Assembly (NCBI RefSeq): GCF_003946485.1 | Contig: NZ_RHOJ01000011.1 | Coordinates: forward strand, 1-64,000 | Source of the DNA: Lacticaseibacillus jixianensis | GTDB lineage: Bacteria > Bacillota > Bacilli > Lactobacillales > Lactobacillaceae | DNA length: 64,000 bases | Direction: 5' to 3' | Shown: positions 26,737 to 35,619 of the stretch, in pieces | Layout: each line of letters begins with the position of its first letter | How positions within the stretch are numbered: the stretch's first letter is position 1 | Position numbers and translations under genes: made by a program | The notes under the pieces: model-generated | Database searches by the model: none | Told to the model about the DNA's origin: nothing | Seen by the model: the letters and a program-made list of their open reading frames with translations, nothing else

Positions 26737-28286
26737 GGCAGCACCACCGGCAACCGTCCGCTTGGCTTACCCTTACCTGCCAGTGCCAAAACGGCCTGAT
26801 CGAGCGCCGCTGGCGTGGCCTCATACGCTGCTGTATAACTGGCGACTACTGGCAACCAGCGCCGGTCATACGGATTACGCAGTGCAATCACATGCACTGC
26901 GTGACCCTGCGCTTCCAACGTCCGCACCGCTTGCGCCTGGATATCAGCGGTCGCCTTCACGTTACTCGTCCCAATCACGACTGGGCGACCAGCAGGAATT
27001 GAGTCCAGCTGCGTGAGCGCGGCGGGATCAGCCAGATCCAAAGTCACGGCTCCGGCCGCCGGAAACACTCGCCGAACGCTTTGAACCAAGGCGTTGATCG
27101 GTACGGCGTGATCCACGACCAAGGACTGCTGCTGATTGGCGAAGGTGATCACCACCGGGGCGGTAGTCAACGGGTGCGCAGCGGGCTGGACCAAGGTGAC
27201 GCTGCGCTGATATAACGTCGTCGCCAGTTTGGCGTCCACCGCCACCCGCGAGGCAAACGCCGCAGCGTCAAAATGAGTCTGCCAGCGGCCCACCCGCTGC
27301 CGCAGTTTTCTTAGCCGGCGCGCGGCCTTGGCGGTTTGTGCTTTCGTCAAAGTGCCAGCAGTCATTGCCGCCATCACCTGGGCAATGGCTGCCTTCTGTG
27401 TGGCATAGACGTGCGACACCATCGCCAGGTCGGCACCACTTTGCAAAGCGCGTACACACGCCGCTGGAGTGCCGTAGTGATCAGCAATGGCCTTCATCTC
27501 CAGGTCGTCAGTGACGATCACCCCGTCAAAGCGGAGGCGGTCTCGCAGCAGGGTCGTGATCACTGCCGGCGATAAGCTCGCTGGCAATGTCGGGTCAACG
27601 GCCGGAAACTGAATATGTGCGATCATGACCGCAGCCGCCCCCGCGGCGATCCCTGCCTTAAACGGGATCAGCTCGGTCTCTTCCAAATCATTCATAGACT
27701 GCAACAACTCAGGCAGCGCCTGGTGGGAGTCTACTGCTGTGTTGCCATGTCCCGGGAAATGTTTCAGGCAAGCCGCCATCCCGTTGCCCTGCAGCCCATG
27801 AACCGCCTGGGTGACATATTGGGCCACCACCGGCGCCTGATCGCCGAACGAACGCACCCCAATCACCGGGTTATCAGGATTGGTATTGACATCCGCATCC
27901 GGCGCTAGACTCCAGTTGACCCCCAGCGCTGACAACCCGGCAGCGCTAGCAGCATACGCCTTAGCCGCATTGGTGGGGTCCCCAGTGGCGGCAAGTGCCA
28001 TCGCTCCGGGCAGCAAACTGACCCCCTTTTCAATGCGCCGAATGACCCCGTTTTCCTGATCCAGCGCAATCAGTAGCGGTGCGGTGTAACCGGCAGCTTT
28101 GGCCTCAGCCTGTAAAGCATCGGTCAAGCGGGCCAACTGCGCAGCATCTTCGATGTTGCGCGCAAAGAGGATGACCCCGCTGACATGATAGCGGCGGATC
28201 ATTTCCTTGATCTCAGCACTCGGGACAGTGCCATGAAAACCGACGATGAACAATTCACCGGCCCGTTGCTCCAGTGTTTGCGACAT
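26733..28286 (-). CDS. nagZ: GH3 beta-N-acetylglucosaminidase
   Basis: 517 residues. NagZ signature KHFPGHGNTAVDSH with the catalytic Asp-His pair (D186, H188) and nucleophile D260 in VTDDLEM. ALDQENGVIRRI near residue 80 is also typical. A C-terminal domain follows, as in Bacillus NagZ. No signal peptide, so cytoplasmic, whereas the Bacillus enzyme is exported. ATG 28286 has GAGGGG eight bases upstream; the GTG at 28295 overlaps the mupG stop. Confidence 0.9.
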   Translation of the reverse strand: MSQTLEQRAGELFIVGFHGTVPSAEIKEMIRRYHVSGVILFARNIEDAAQLARLTDALQAEAKAAGYTAPLLIALDQENGVIRRIEKGVSLLPGAMALAATGDPTNAAKAYAASAAGLSALGVNWSLAPDADVNTNPDNPVIGVRSFGDQAPVVAQYVTQAVHGLQGNGMAACLKHFPGHGNTAVDSHQALPELLQSMNDLEETELIPFKAGIAAGAAAVMIAHIQFPAVDPTLPASLSPAVITTLLRDRLRFDGVIVTDDLEMKAIADHYGTPAACVRALQSGADLAMVSHVYATQKAAIAQVMAAMTAGTLTKAQTAKAARRLRKLRQRVGRWQTHFDAAAFASRVAVDAKLATTLYQRSVTLVQPAAHPLTTAPVVITFANQQQSLVVDHAVPINALVQSVRRVFPAAGAVTLDLADPAALTQLDSIPAGRPVVIGTSNVKATADIQAQAVRTLEAQGHAVHVIALRNPYDRRWLPVVASYTAAYEATPAALDQAVLALAGKGKPSGRLPVVLP

Positions 28287-28291
28287 GTTGC

Positions 28292-29326
28292 TCACCCCTC
28301 GACAAAACGTAATTTCGTGTCGCCGTCGATGAATTTCAGCAGCCCTACATACTCGGGGTGGACATACCCAATAATATTGGCGTCACGGGTGAACGGCAGA
28401 TCGGCTTTACTGATCTGGATCTCACCGCTGTAACGACCGCCGAGGAGGTTGTCCTGGCTGATCGTCCCCAGTGGGCGTTCACCCGTCTTACCGATGGGAA
28501 TGTCCGGCTTCCGCGGCACCCCAAGGCGAACCATCCGCTCCGGAAGATCTTTGCGGACCGTCAGCGTCTGCCCAATCAGCGCTTTGCCGGCGCCTTCGGG
28601 GAGGATGGGCAGCGTCATCGTCTTGTCGACCTGATACTGATGGATGTTAGCCAACGTCGGCAGCTGGGCCTCGCTGTCGCCGATCGCGATATCAGTCACG
28701 CCGAACTCGTGCATGAGTTCGACCGCGCTCACGTATGGATTCTGGCCGCGCTGGGCCTCCAGCGTCGGCAGCCCTTGGTAGAACGGGAATCGCTTAAGCC
28801 GGTCGCCAGGCACAAAGGCCAGCACTTTTATCGGTGTGTCCGCGTAGTTCTGGTTGATTGCGGCGAAGCGGGCCTTGGCTAAACCCGTTTCAAGCTTAGG
28901 GTAGAAATTATGTGCGGCATGGACTTGAGCAAAGTCGACCCCGTGGGCCTTGGCCTCATCAAGATAGTCCTTACTCAGGACGCTGGCGTTAAGAAACAAC
29001 GTGAAATCGGGTTGCAGTCGGCTCAGCAAGGCAAAATCATTGAAGCCCCAGTCTAATCGCAGCGCTTGAAACCCCATCTGATGGAGCGCGGCAAAGTCGC
29101 CCGATTCAAGCCCCAGCTTTTCAAAGGTGACCGGCGAGACGTCGGGAACTAGCATGACCCCTTCTTGATTGCATAGCGCCAGCAAGGACTTGATGCGACC
29201 GGTGATGTCAGTAAAGTCCTCTTCAGGAATGTGCAGCGAGGTGAAAATGAACTGGATGCCATTTTTCGCCGCCTGATGCACGTAATCCGGATCAAACGTT
29301 TTAAAGTAGACTGAAATTCCTAGCAT
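28292..29326 (-). CDS. mupG: 6-phospho-N-acetylmuramidase (DUF871/GH170)
   Basis: 344-residue DUF871 protein: N-terminal TIM barrel (MLGISVYFKTFD..., HAAHNFYP near residue 148) and C-terminal cyclophilin-like domain. The Staphylococcus aureus member MupG hydrolyses MurNAc 6-phosphate-GlcNAc inside the cell. The neighbours (PTS permease before it, murQ after) fit that pathway: phosphorylated uptake, MupG cleavage, then MurQ. Confidence 0.88.
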   Translation of the reverse strand: MLGISVYFKTFDPDYVHQAAKNGIQFIFTSLHIPEEDFTDITGRIKSLLALCNQEGVMLVPDVSPVTFEKLGLESGDFAALHQMGFQALRLDWGFNDFALLSRLQPDFTLFLNASVLSKDYLDEAKAHGVDFAQVHAAHNFYPKLETGLAKARFAAINQNYADTPIKVLAFVPGDRLKRFPFYQGLPTLEAQRGQNPYVSAVELMHEFGVTDIAIGDSEAQLPTLANIHQYQVDKTMTLPILPEGAGKALIGQTLTVRKDLPERMVRLGVPRKPDIPIGKTGERPLGTISQDNLLGGRYSGEIQISKADLPFTRDANIIGYVHPEYVGLLKFIDGDTKLRFVEG

Positions 29327-29349
29327 GATTGGCCTCCCTGATCATTGTG

Positions 29350-30669
29350 CTACGCCTGTGCCCCTGCGTCGTCTTCGCCTTCGATACTATCGACCTTCAG
29401 GGCGCCAGTGCGCTCAGCCTTGTCCATCGAGGCAACGAATGGATAGTAGATCAGGAAAGTGACGACCCAGCCGACTAAGACGAAGACCACAGCCCAGATA
29501 TTCCCACCGGTCGCTAAGTATGCTTTGATCGGTGCTGGTGTGATCCAAGGCACTGACAGTGCTGGCACCGGCAACCATTTCAGCATCACCAGCAGCGTGG
29601 CGGCGATATCCATGACCACTGAGCTCAACACAAACGGGATCATCATCAGCGGGTTCAGCATGATCGGCAGCCCGAAAATCAGCGGCTCACCAATGTTGAA
29701 GGCGGCAGGCACAATGCCCAAGGCCCCCATCCCCCGATAACGCTTGGACTTCGTCAGCAGCAGTGCAACGGACAGCGGCACCATTCCTGTCATGATGTAA
29801 ACATCTTGGAAGATGCTCGTGAAGGTGTACGGCAGGCTGATTCCCTTGGCAAAGGCAGCCTGGTTGGCAGCAACCATCTGGGTCCAGAAGGTGCCCAGCA
29901 CCCCGCCAACGATATTCCCACCGTGGATCCCAACTGACCAGAGCCCCCGGTTGAGCAGCGTGGCGATCATCATCGCCCACGGCGTATCAGACACGGAGAT
30001 CAGTGGCTTGAAGATATTGGCAATTGCATCCGGAATGTTGATTTTCAAAACGGAGCCGATCAGCCACCAGAAGACAACGACCACAAAGCTTGGAATCAAC
30101 GCAACAAACGCGCTGGATACCATCGGCGGCACATTCGATGGAAGCTTGATGGTCAGGTGACGGTTAACAAAGAACCGGTAAATCTCGACGGTAACGATCC
30201 CGACGATGATCCCGGCAAAAACACCCATCGCGCCCATGTAAACAGTGGAAACCCCAGTGAACACGCCCGGTGTCTTCGAACCCTTAACGACAGTCGATAC
30301 TGTCTGAATCGGGTTGAGCAGCAGGTAAGAGGCAATCGCCAAAATCATTGGCGGCATGATGTCTGTCTTCTCGCCGCGATTCTTGTTGTACCACTCCACC
30401 AATGCATACGACGTGGTGCAGACTGTGTACAGGGCGATAAAGCTTGTCCCCACCCCGGCCGCAGCCGCAATGGTCCACCGGAAATCACCCAAAAATGTCA
30501 GCCACGCCGGAATTGGGAACGACGCCACCAGCGTGAACAAAGAGCCAATTACCAGCAGACTCATGATCCCCAAACCATTGCGCTGGATCACTTGGACGTA
30601 CTTCAAATTGGAGAATTTAATCAGCGGCGGCGCGATTCGTTTTTCGATAAAGCCAGTAATTCGTTGCAT
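29350..30669 (-). CDS. PTS EIIC permease, lactose/cellobiose family
   Basis: 439 residues, eight to ten hydrophobic segments, with the IHGGNIVGGVLGTFW and FNIGEPLIFGLPIMLNP motifs of Lac-family EIIC. Only the EIIC component is present, with no EIIA or EIIB in the window, so it must use partners encoded elsewhere. In the known mur operons the permease is MurP of the glucose family, so this is a different solution. First gene of the operon. It likely imports and phosphorylates a MurNAc-containing disaccharide. Confidence 0.88.
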   Translation of the reverse strand: MQRITGFIEKRIAPPLIKFSNLKYVQVIQRNGLGIMSLLVIGSLFTLVASFPIPAWLTFLGDFRWTIAAAAGVGTSFIALYTVCTTSYALVEWYNKNRGEKTDIMPPMILAIASYLLLNPIQTVSTVVKGSKTPGVFTGVSTVYMGAMGVFAGIIVGIVTVEIYRFFVNRHLTIKLPSNVPPMVSSAFVALIPSFVVVVFWWLIGSVLKINIPDAIANIFKPLISVSDTPWAMMIATLLNRGLWSVGIHGGNIVGGVLGTFWTQMVAANQAAFAKGISLPYTFTSIFQDVYIMTGMVPLSVALLLTKSKRYRGMGALGIVPAAFNIGEPLIFGLPIMLNPLMMIPFVLSSVVMDIAATLLVMLKWLPVPALSVPWITPAPIKAYLATGGNIWAVVFVLVGWVVTFLIYYPFVASMDKAERTGALKVDSIEGEDDAGAQA

Positions 30670-30777
30670 GATAATAGCCGTCCTTTCAAAGTATTGTGAA
30701 AAACTGCCCCAACCCGGTTGCGACTTACGGCCCCATCGTCATCACCCCTCAAATGTATGCGCTTTCTTTACACCCTC

Positions 30778-30833
30778 AGTGTAGCTGCCAGAAATAATAT
30801 TTCAATACCAATTTTTGTGAAAACAATTTTCAC
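30778..30833 (-). promoter_or_regulatory. Promoter and candidate MurR operator
   Basis: Minus strand TTGAAA (30800-30805), 16-base spacer, TACACT (30778-30783). Just upstream is a perfect inverted repeat, GTGAAAA-N3-TTTTCAC (30817-30833), a plausible site for the RpiR-family regulator of this operon. Confidence 0.55.
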
Positions 30834-31048
30834 TGTGTTATTTTCATTGGCAATTTATTCAGTGCGAAAGCTGGTCTGACAATCTTCGCTTCCCCTTTGA
30901 AATAATTCAGTCCTGAACTAGCGGTATCGAACGGCAAATTGGTCTGCTTTGAACGTGAACTCTTTTCAACGGCCAACTGTACCAGTTTGCAGCCAAAAAA
31001 TAACTCACACTTTCCGCATTCCGGCGCGCGCAGATCCGTCTACGGGAC
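30834..31048. other. Intergenic stretch without recognised content
   Basis: AT-rich at first, then mixed. No reading frame with a ribosome site and no repeat copy was seen between the salvage operon promoter and the terminator at 31049. Confidence 0.5.
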
Positions 31049-31087
31049 CAAAAAGGACGCCCCCCTTTTCTTCACAGAGGGGCGTCC
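31049..31087 (-). terminator. Terminator of the P-type ATPase gene
   Basis: GGACGCCCC/GGGGCGTCC stem (31055-31087), T5 on the minus strand. Confidence 0.88.
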
Positions 31088-31107
31088 TTCAAAACTAATT
31101 CGGTGTG

Positions 31108-33825
31108 TTAGTTCAGCTTGCCTTCGGTCACTTCCGCCGAGTGGGTCCGGTGCGCCCACTTGCGGTACGCGAGGCGAATGAGCTTGTCGGCTTCCGTCAC
31201 CACCAGGGTGATCACGCCGGCGCCGATGGCCACGCCCCACTCCAGCCAGGACATCCCCGCGGTGCGAAAGACGTCCTGCATGAACGGTACGTAGGTGAAG
31301 GCCAGCTGCAGTACCACCATCGCCGCAATGACGGTAAACGCCATGGGGTTAGAGAAGAACTGCCTGGACAGCGCCAAGGCGTGAGTCCGGATGTTGAACA
31401 AGTAGAAGATCTTGCCGAGGATGATGATGTTGACCATCATCGTCGACGCCACCGTCGCGGAGACGTAGCCGCCATCCAGCAGCCAGTCGTGCGCGTACAG
31501 GCCAACCCCGGAGATCATCAAGGAGACGTAGGCCATCTGGAAAACGTCGTGCCAATTCATCATCGAGGCGGTATTTGAGCGTGGTGGGCGGGCCATGATG
31601 CCCGGTTCCGCTGGCTCCCAGATGAAGGCAAACTGGATCGTGATGGCCGAGACCATGTTGATCCACAGCATCTGGCTGGCGTTCAGGGGCATGTTGTCCT
31701 GCGTCAGGATGGTGATCGCAATGATCAGCCCCTCGGCAAAGGACGTCGGCAGCAGGAACAGAATGCTTTTTTTGATGTTGTCGTAGATCCGGCGACCCTG
31801 GGCGATGGCTTTTTCCATCGTCGTGAACTTGTCGTCGGTCAGGATCATGTCAGCGGCGTCCTTGGCCACGTCAGTCCCAGACTCGCCCATCGCCACGCCG
31901 ATGTCGGCCTTCTTCAGCGCCGGAGCGTCGTTGACCCCGTCGCCGACCATGGCGGTGACGTTGCCGGCCTCCTGCAGCGCCGTCACGATTGCCAGTTTGT
32001 CGGCCGGCGTCGTGCGGGCGAACACATCGGTGCTGATCATCGCCTGCGTGCGGGCCGCATCATCCATCTCCGCCAGCTCGGTACCAGTGACCACCGTTGG
32101 GCTGTCGGCCAGGCCGAGTTTTTTGGCAATGGCCAGCGCGGTGTCCGGATGGTCGCCGGTGATCATGCGCACCTTCACACCCGCCATGCGCATCTGTTTG
32201 ATCGAGGCAATGACCTCTTCGCGCGGCGGGTCGATGATGACGGCCAGCCCGAGGAAGGTCACGCCGTGCTCGCACAGGCCTTCGGTGATCTCATCGACGC
32301 TGTCCGGCAGGTCTTCGGCAGCGACAGCGATGACGCGCATCCCCTGCCGCGAGTACGAGCGCGTCAGCTCAAGGTAGTGCTGCGTGTCAAACGCGGGGTC
32401 CGCAGACTCCGCCATCGGCAGCACCTTATCCGGTGAGCCCTTCACGAACAGCCGGTGCTGCCCGTCCGGCAGGCGCATGAGTTTGGCCATGTAGCGGTAA
32501 TCGGAGTCAAACGGCAGCATGTCCAGTTCTTCGTAGTCCGGCTCCTCGGCAAAGCCCTTGTGGTACGCCGTTAAAAAGGCCCCGTCCGTCGGTTCGCCGT
32601 TGATCTCGTACTTGCCATCGATTTCCGCCAGAGTGGTGTCGTTGGCCTCGTAGCCGGCGATCAGCAGGTCGCGCAGGTCCGCCCGGTCCTTGGCCGAAAC
32701 GGGCTTGCCGCGCAGGCTGAACTCACCAGTCGGGCGGTACCCGGTGCCGGAAACCGCGTAGTCGTGGTGCGGCGTGATGACGTTGGTGATGGTCATTTCG
32801 TTTTTTGTCAGCGTCCCGGTTTTGTCGGTCGCAATAACGTCGACGGACCCCAGCGTTTCCACGGCGGGCAGCGTCTTGACGATCGTGTTCTCTTTTCGGA
32901 CCAGCTGCTGCATGCCCATCGCCAGGACCACCGAAGTCGTCGCCGGCAGCCCTTCCGGCATGGAGCCGACGATCATGGTCACGACCGCCAAGGCCAGCGT
33001 GCCGACCGTGTAGTGGCCGGACCACATGCCGAGGCCAAACAGGATGACCGCGGCGGCCAGGATCGCGTACGAGATCCCCTTGCCCAGGTTATCGAGCTCC
33101 GTCATCATCGGCGTCTTGCCCTTGCGCACGTCGGCCACCGCCTGGGAGATCTTCCCCAGCTCGGTGTGCTTCCCGGTCGCCACGACCAGCCCCATCCCGG
33201 AGCCCGTGGCCACGGCGGTGGAGGCAAAGGCCATGTTCGATTGCTCGGCCAGCGGCGTGTTGGCCGGCAGCGCGTCCACGGTCTTCTCGACCGAGTTGGA
33301 TTCACCGGTCAGCGCAGCCTCCTGCATCGACAGGTTATCGATGTCAAACAGGCGCAGGTCGGCCGGCACGTTGTCGCCCGCCTCAAGGAAGACGACGTCG
33401 CCCACGACCAGGTCGGCCGCATCGACGTCGACGCGGTCCCCGTCGCGGTACACCGTCGCCTCGTGCGACAGCATCTGCTTGATCTTCTCCAGGGCATTGG
33501 AGGCGTTGTTCTCCTGCGAATACCCAATAATCGCATTAATGATGATAACCAGACCGATAATGATCGTATCGGTCATGTGCCCCATCACAGTTGTCAGTAC
33601 GGCGGCGCCAATCAAAATATAAATGATCAGGCTGTTGAACTGGCGAATGAAGATGACCCATTTCGGGGTGGTGTGCGATTCCAGCGCGTTTGGCCCATTT
33701 TCCGCCAACCGCTTCGCTGCCTCTTGACTGGTCAAGCCAGCCTCTAAATCAGGCACCTTTAATTCCTGCTGCAATGCCGCCACCTCAGAATGGGTCATCG
33801 ACCTCTGACCATCGGGACTATCCAT
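31108..33825 (-). CDS. P-type cation-transporting ATPase
   Basis: 905 residues, P2-type layout: N-terminal cation ATPase domain, TGES (173-176), PEGLP in M4 (290-294), phosphorylated D334 in DKTGTLT, GDGVNDAPALKKAD and a C-terminal transmembrane block. In M6 the helix reads INMVSAITIQFAF, lacking the Asp that calcium pumps use in the N-x-x-T-D motif. The ion is therefore uncertain (Ca2+, Mn2+ or monovalent). AAAGGA precedes ATG 33825. Single gene with its own promoter and terminator, divergent from gshA. Confidence 0.88.
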   Translation of the reverse strand: MDSPDGQRSMTHSEVAALQQELKVPDLEAGLTSQEAAKRLAENGPNALESHTTPKWVIFIRQFNSLIIYILIGAAVLTTVMGHMTDTIIIGLVIIINAIIGYSQENNASNALEKIKQMLSHEATVYRDGDRVDVDAADLVVGDVVFLEAGDNVPADLRLFDIDNLSMQEAALTGESNSVEKTVDALPANTPLAEQSNMAFASTAVATGSGMGLVVATGKHTELGKISQAVADVRKGKTPMMTELDNLGKGISYAILAAAVILFGLGMWSGHYTVGTLALAVVTMIVGSMPEGLPATTSVVLAMGMQQLVRKENTIVKTLPAVETLGSVDVIATDKTGTLTKNEMTITNVITPHHDYAVSGTGYRPTGEFSLRGKPVSAKDRADLRDLLIAGYEANDTTLAEIDGKYEINGEPTDGAFLTAYHKGFAEEPDYEELDMLPFDSDYRYMAKLMRLPDGQHRLFVKGSPDKVLPMAESADPAFDTQHYLELTRSYSRQGMRVIAVAAEDLPDSVDEITEGLCEHGVTFLGLAVIIDPPREEVIASIKQMRMAGVKVRMITGDHPDTALAIAKKLGLADSPTVVTGTELAEMDDAARTQAMISTDVFARTTPADKLAIVTALQEAGNVTAMVGDGVNDAPALKKADIGVAMGESGTDVAKDAADMILTDDKFTTMEKAIAQGRRIYDNIKKSILFLLPTSFAEGLIIAITILTQDNMPLNASQMLWINMVSAITIQFAFIWEPAEPGIMARPPRSNTASMMNWHDVFQMAYVSLMISGVGLYAHDWLLDGGYVSATVASTMMVNIIILGKIFYLFNIRTHALALSRQFFSNPMAFTVIAAMVVLQLAFTYVPFMQDVFRTAGMSWLEWGVAIGAGVITLVVTEADKLIRLAYRKWAHRTHSAEVTEGKLN

Positions 33826-33881
33826 GTATCATCATCCTTTTTCGTTAAAAATTTGGCAAAATGCCATCTAGTATTAATTGT

Positions 33882-33910
33882 ATTTTATCCGAACCCATGC
33901 GCGCACGCAA
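33882..33910 (-). promoter_or_regulatory. Promoter of the P-type ATPase gene
   Basis: Minus strand TTGCGT (33905-33910), 17-base spacer, TAAAAT (33882-33887), about 55 bases before the start codon. Confidence 0.5.
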
Positions 33911-34017
33911 CAGGACTTAAGCCGCATGGCCGCGGTCGGCCGCTTTGCTTTGCATCACCGATCCTGGAGCACCCGGACGTGGCCCACCGGCGTGCTGGGC
34001 CGCCCGACCCGTATCGT

Positions 34018-34047
34018 TTGAATAAACGCACTGCGATGGCATATATT
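34018..34047 (+). promoter_or_regulatory. gshA promoter
   Basis: TTGAAT (34018-34023), 18-base spacer, TATATT (34042-34047), 45 bases before ATG 34092. Confidence 0.55.
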
Positions 34048-34091
34048 CAAATTGATACAGCCCCGTTGAGCCAACCGAGTGAGGTGTCAGG

Positions 34092-35312
34092 ATGATCGAT
34101 CAGACGAAACGGATCCCCTTCGGCCAGATCGCGGCCACGCAGACCGCCATCGGCATCGAGGTCGAGAAGGTGCGGGTCGATGCGCACAACCAGCTGAGCG
34201 CGCACCCGTTTCCCGCTCAGCTGAGCGAGCCGGTGCGGCCGTTTGTTGAGCGCGAGTACTTCGAGGCGCAGCTCGAGTTCACCCTGCCGGCCGAAGCCGA
34301 CGTGACCAAGGTCATCACGTTCGGCAGCGCCACCGTCGAAGCAGTCGCCGCGCAGTTGCTGCCGGCGGAGCACCTGTGGCCGTACAGCTGTCCGCCGCCG
34401 CTGAAAATTAAACTGGGCAGCCGCCACATCGCCGAGCTGCCGGCCAGCAGTCGGCTTTACCGCGAGCGGCTCAGCCACGTTTACGACATGCGCCGCCTGC
34501 TGAACACCGGCGTTCACATCAATCTCAGCTTCAGTGCGGCCGCCTTAAAGCAGCTGGTCCAGGCCGGGCAGTTTAACGACGCCGATGCGTTATACGTCCA
34601 CTTGGCGCAGTACTTCATGCTGCACCGCTGGGTCTTCACCTACCTGTACGGCGCGACGCCGCGCCCGTTTGCCGGGTACCTCCAAGGGACCCGGCAGGCC
34701 GCTCCGGTACGCAGCCTGCGCAGCAGCACGTTCGGCTTTCCCCGCAGCATCCAGGGGGATTACGCCTCCGTGCCACGCTACGTCGCGCAAATCGACGACG
34801 CGATCGATGACGGCCGGCTCATGAAGGCCGGCCAGTACTACGAGGCCGTGCGCCTGAAAAGCAGCGCCGGCAAAGCGCCGTGCCACCTGCTTGAAACCGG
34901 GGTCTCGCACGTTGAACTGCGGGCCTTTGACCTCAACCCACTCATCCCCCTTGGCGTCACCGCAGACCAGCTGCGGATCGTGCAGAGCCTGGCGGTGTTT
35001 TTCGCCGGCCAGCCCAATCTGGAACCAGCCGAACTCACCGCCAGGCTGGCGGCAGCGCAGGCCCGCCACGACCAAGTGGCACTGGAAGATCCGTGCCAGG
35101 CGTCGTGCTGCCAGGCGGCGGGGCTCGCCTTGTTTGCCCAATTGGCTGACTTTGCGCGCCAAGGCGAATTTCCTGCGGCCTACCAGCGCAGCATTGAGCA
35201 GGCGCAGGCGGCGTTTGCGGACCCCACCCAGACGCTGGCGGCCGCGGTCTGGCGGCGGCTGGGCCGGGCGGCGGCACCGGCAGTGCAAGACAGCTGCTTC
35301 AAGGGTCGGTAA
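34092..35312 (+). CDS. gshA: Glutamate-cysteine ligase
   Basis: 406 residues resembling the gamma-glutamylcysteine synthetase family: GIEVEKVRV near the N-terminus (family G-I-E-x-E-x-x-R-V), the EAQLEF metal-site region, YRERLSHVYD, TGVHINLSF and HVELRAFDLNP. It joins Glu and Cys in the first step of glutathione synthesis. Shorter than E. coli GshA (about 518) and without the GshB half of streptococcal GshAB, so full glutathione synthesis would need a partner elsewhere. A Cys-rich CQASCCQ stretch near residue 340 is notable. GAGGTG precedes the ATG. Confidence 0.8.
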   Translation: MIDQTKRIPFGQIAATQTAIGIEVEKVRVDAHNQLSAHPFPAQLSEPVRPFVEREYFEAQLEFTLPAEADVTKVITFGSATVEAVAAQLLPAEHLWPYSCPPPLKIKLGSRHIAELPASSRLYRERLSHVYDMRRLLNTGVHINLSFSAAALKQLVQAGQFNDADALYVHLAQYFMLHRWVFTYLYGATPRPFAGYLQGTRQAAPVRSLRSSTFGFPRSIQGDYASVPRYVAQIDDAIDDGRLMKAGQYYEAVRLKSSAGKAPCHLLETGVSHVELRAFDLNPLIPLGVTADQLRIVQSLAVFFAGQPNLEPAELTARLAAAQARHDQVALEDPCQASCCQAAGLALFAQLADFARQGEFPAAYQRSIEQAQAAFADPTQTLAAAVWRRLGRAAAPAVQDSCFKGR

Positions 35313-35586
35313 TGCCTTTGGCTAGGCTGCCCATGCGGCTGGCTTTTTTGGTGCCGACTTGGCAGGGTCCGCGCGATCAGCTACGTATGAGACCTCGCCG
35401 GCAATGCCTTTGGCTAGGCTGAATGTCGGGCTAAGTGCGTCGACCCTGCGCACCTTAAACTAATCAGGCTCCGAGTTCGCAACGCAGGAGCGGGCTGCTA
35501 CGCCAAAGGCCTCGCCGCCAAACCCCTGCGGCAATGCCTTTGGCTAGGCTGCCCATCCCGCTAAATGCGCGAACTCTGCGCACCTT
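35306..35586 (-). repeat. Palindromic repeat cluster, one complete and two partial copies
   Basis: Read on the minus strand after the terminator at 35586: a complete copy with outer stem GAGTTCGC/GCGAACTC (35473-35576) and inner GCCAAAGG/CCTTTGGC, then a copy with one arm starting GGGTCGACGC and a rearranged end, then a fragment abutting gshA. GCGCACCTT (complement of AAGGTGCGC) marks unit borders at 35448 and 35578, 130 bases apart. Confidence 0.85.
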
Positions 35587-35611
35587 AAAAAAAGTCCTGC
35601 CGCGGCAGGAC
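35586..35611 (-). terminator. Terminator of the Gfo/Idh gene
   Basis: Perfect GTCCTGCC-GC-GGCAGGAC hairpin with seven T on the minus strand, passing directly into the repeat cluster. Confidence 0.9.
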
Positions 35612-35619
35612 TTCGCATC

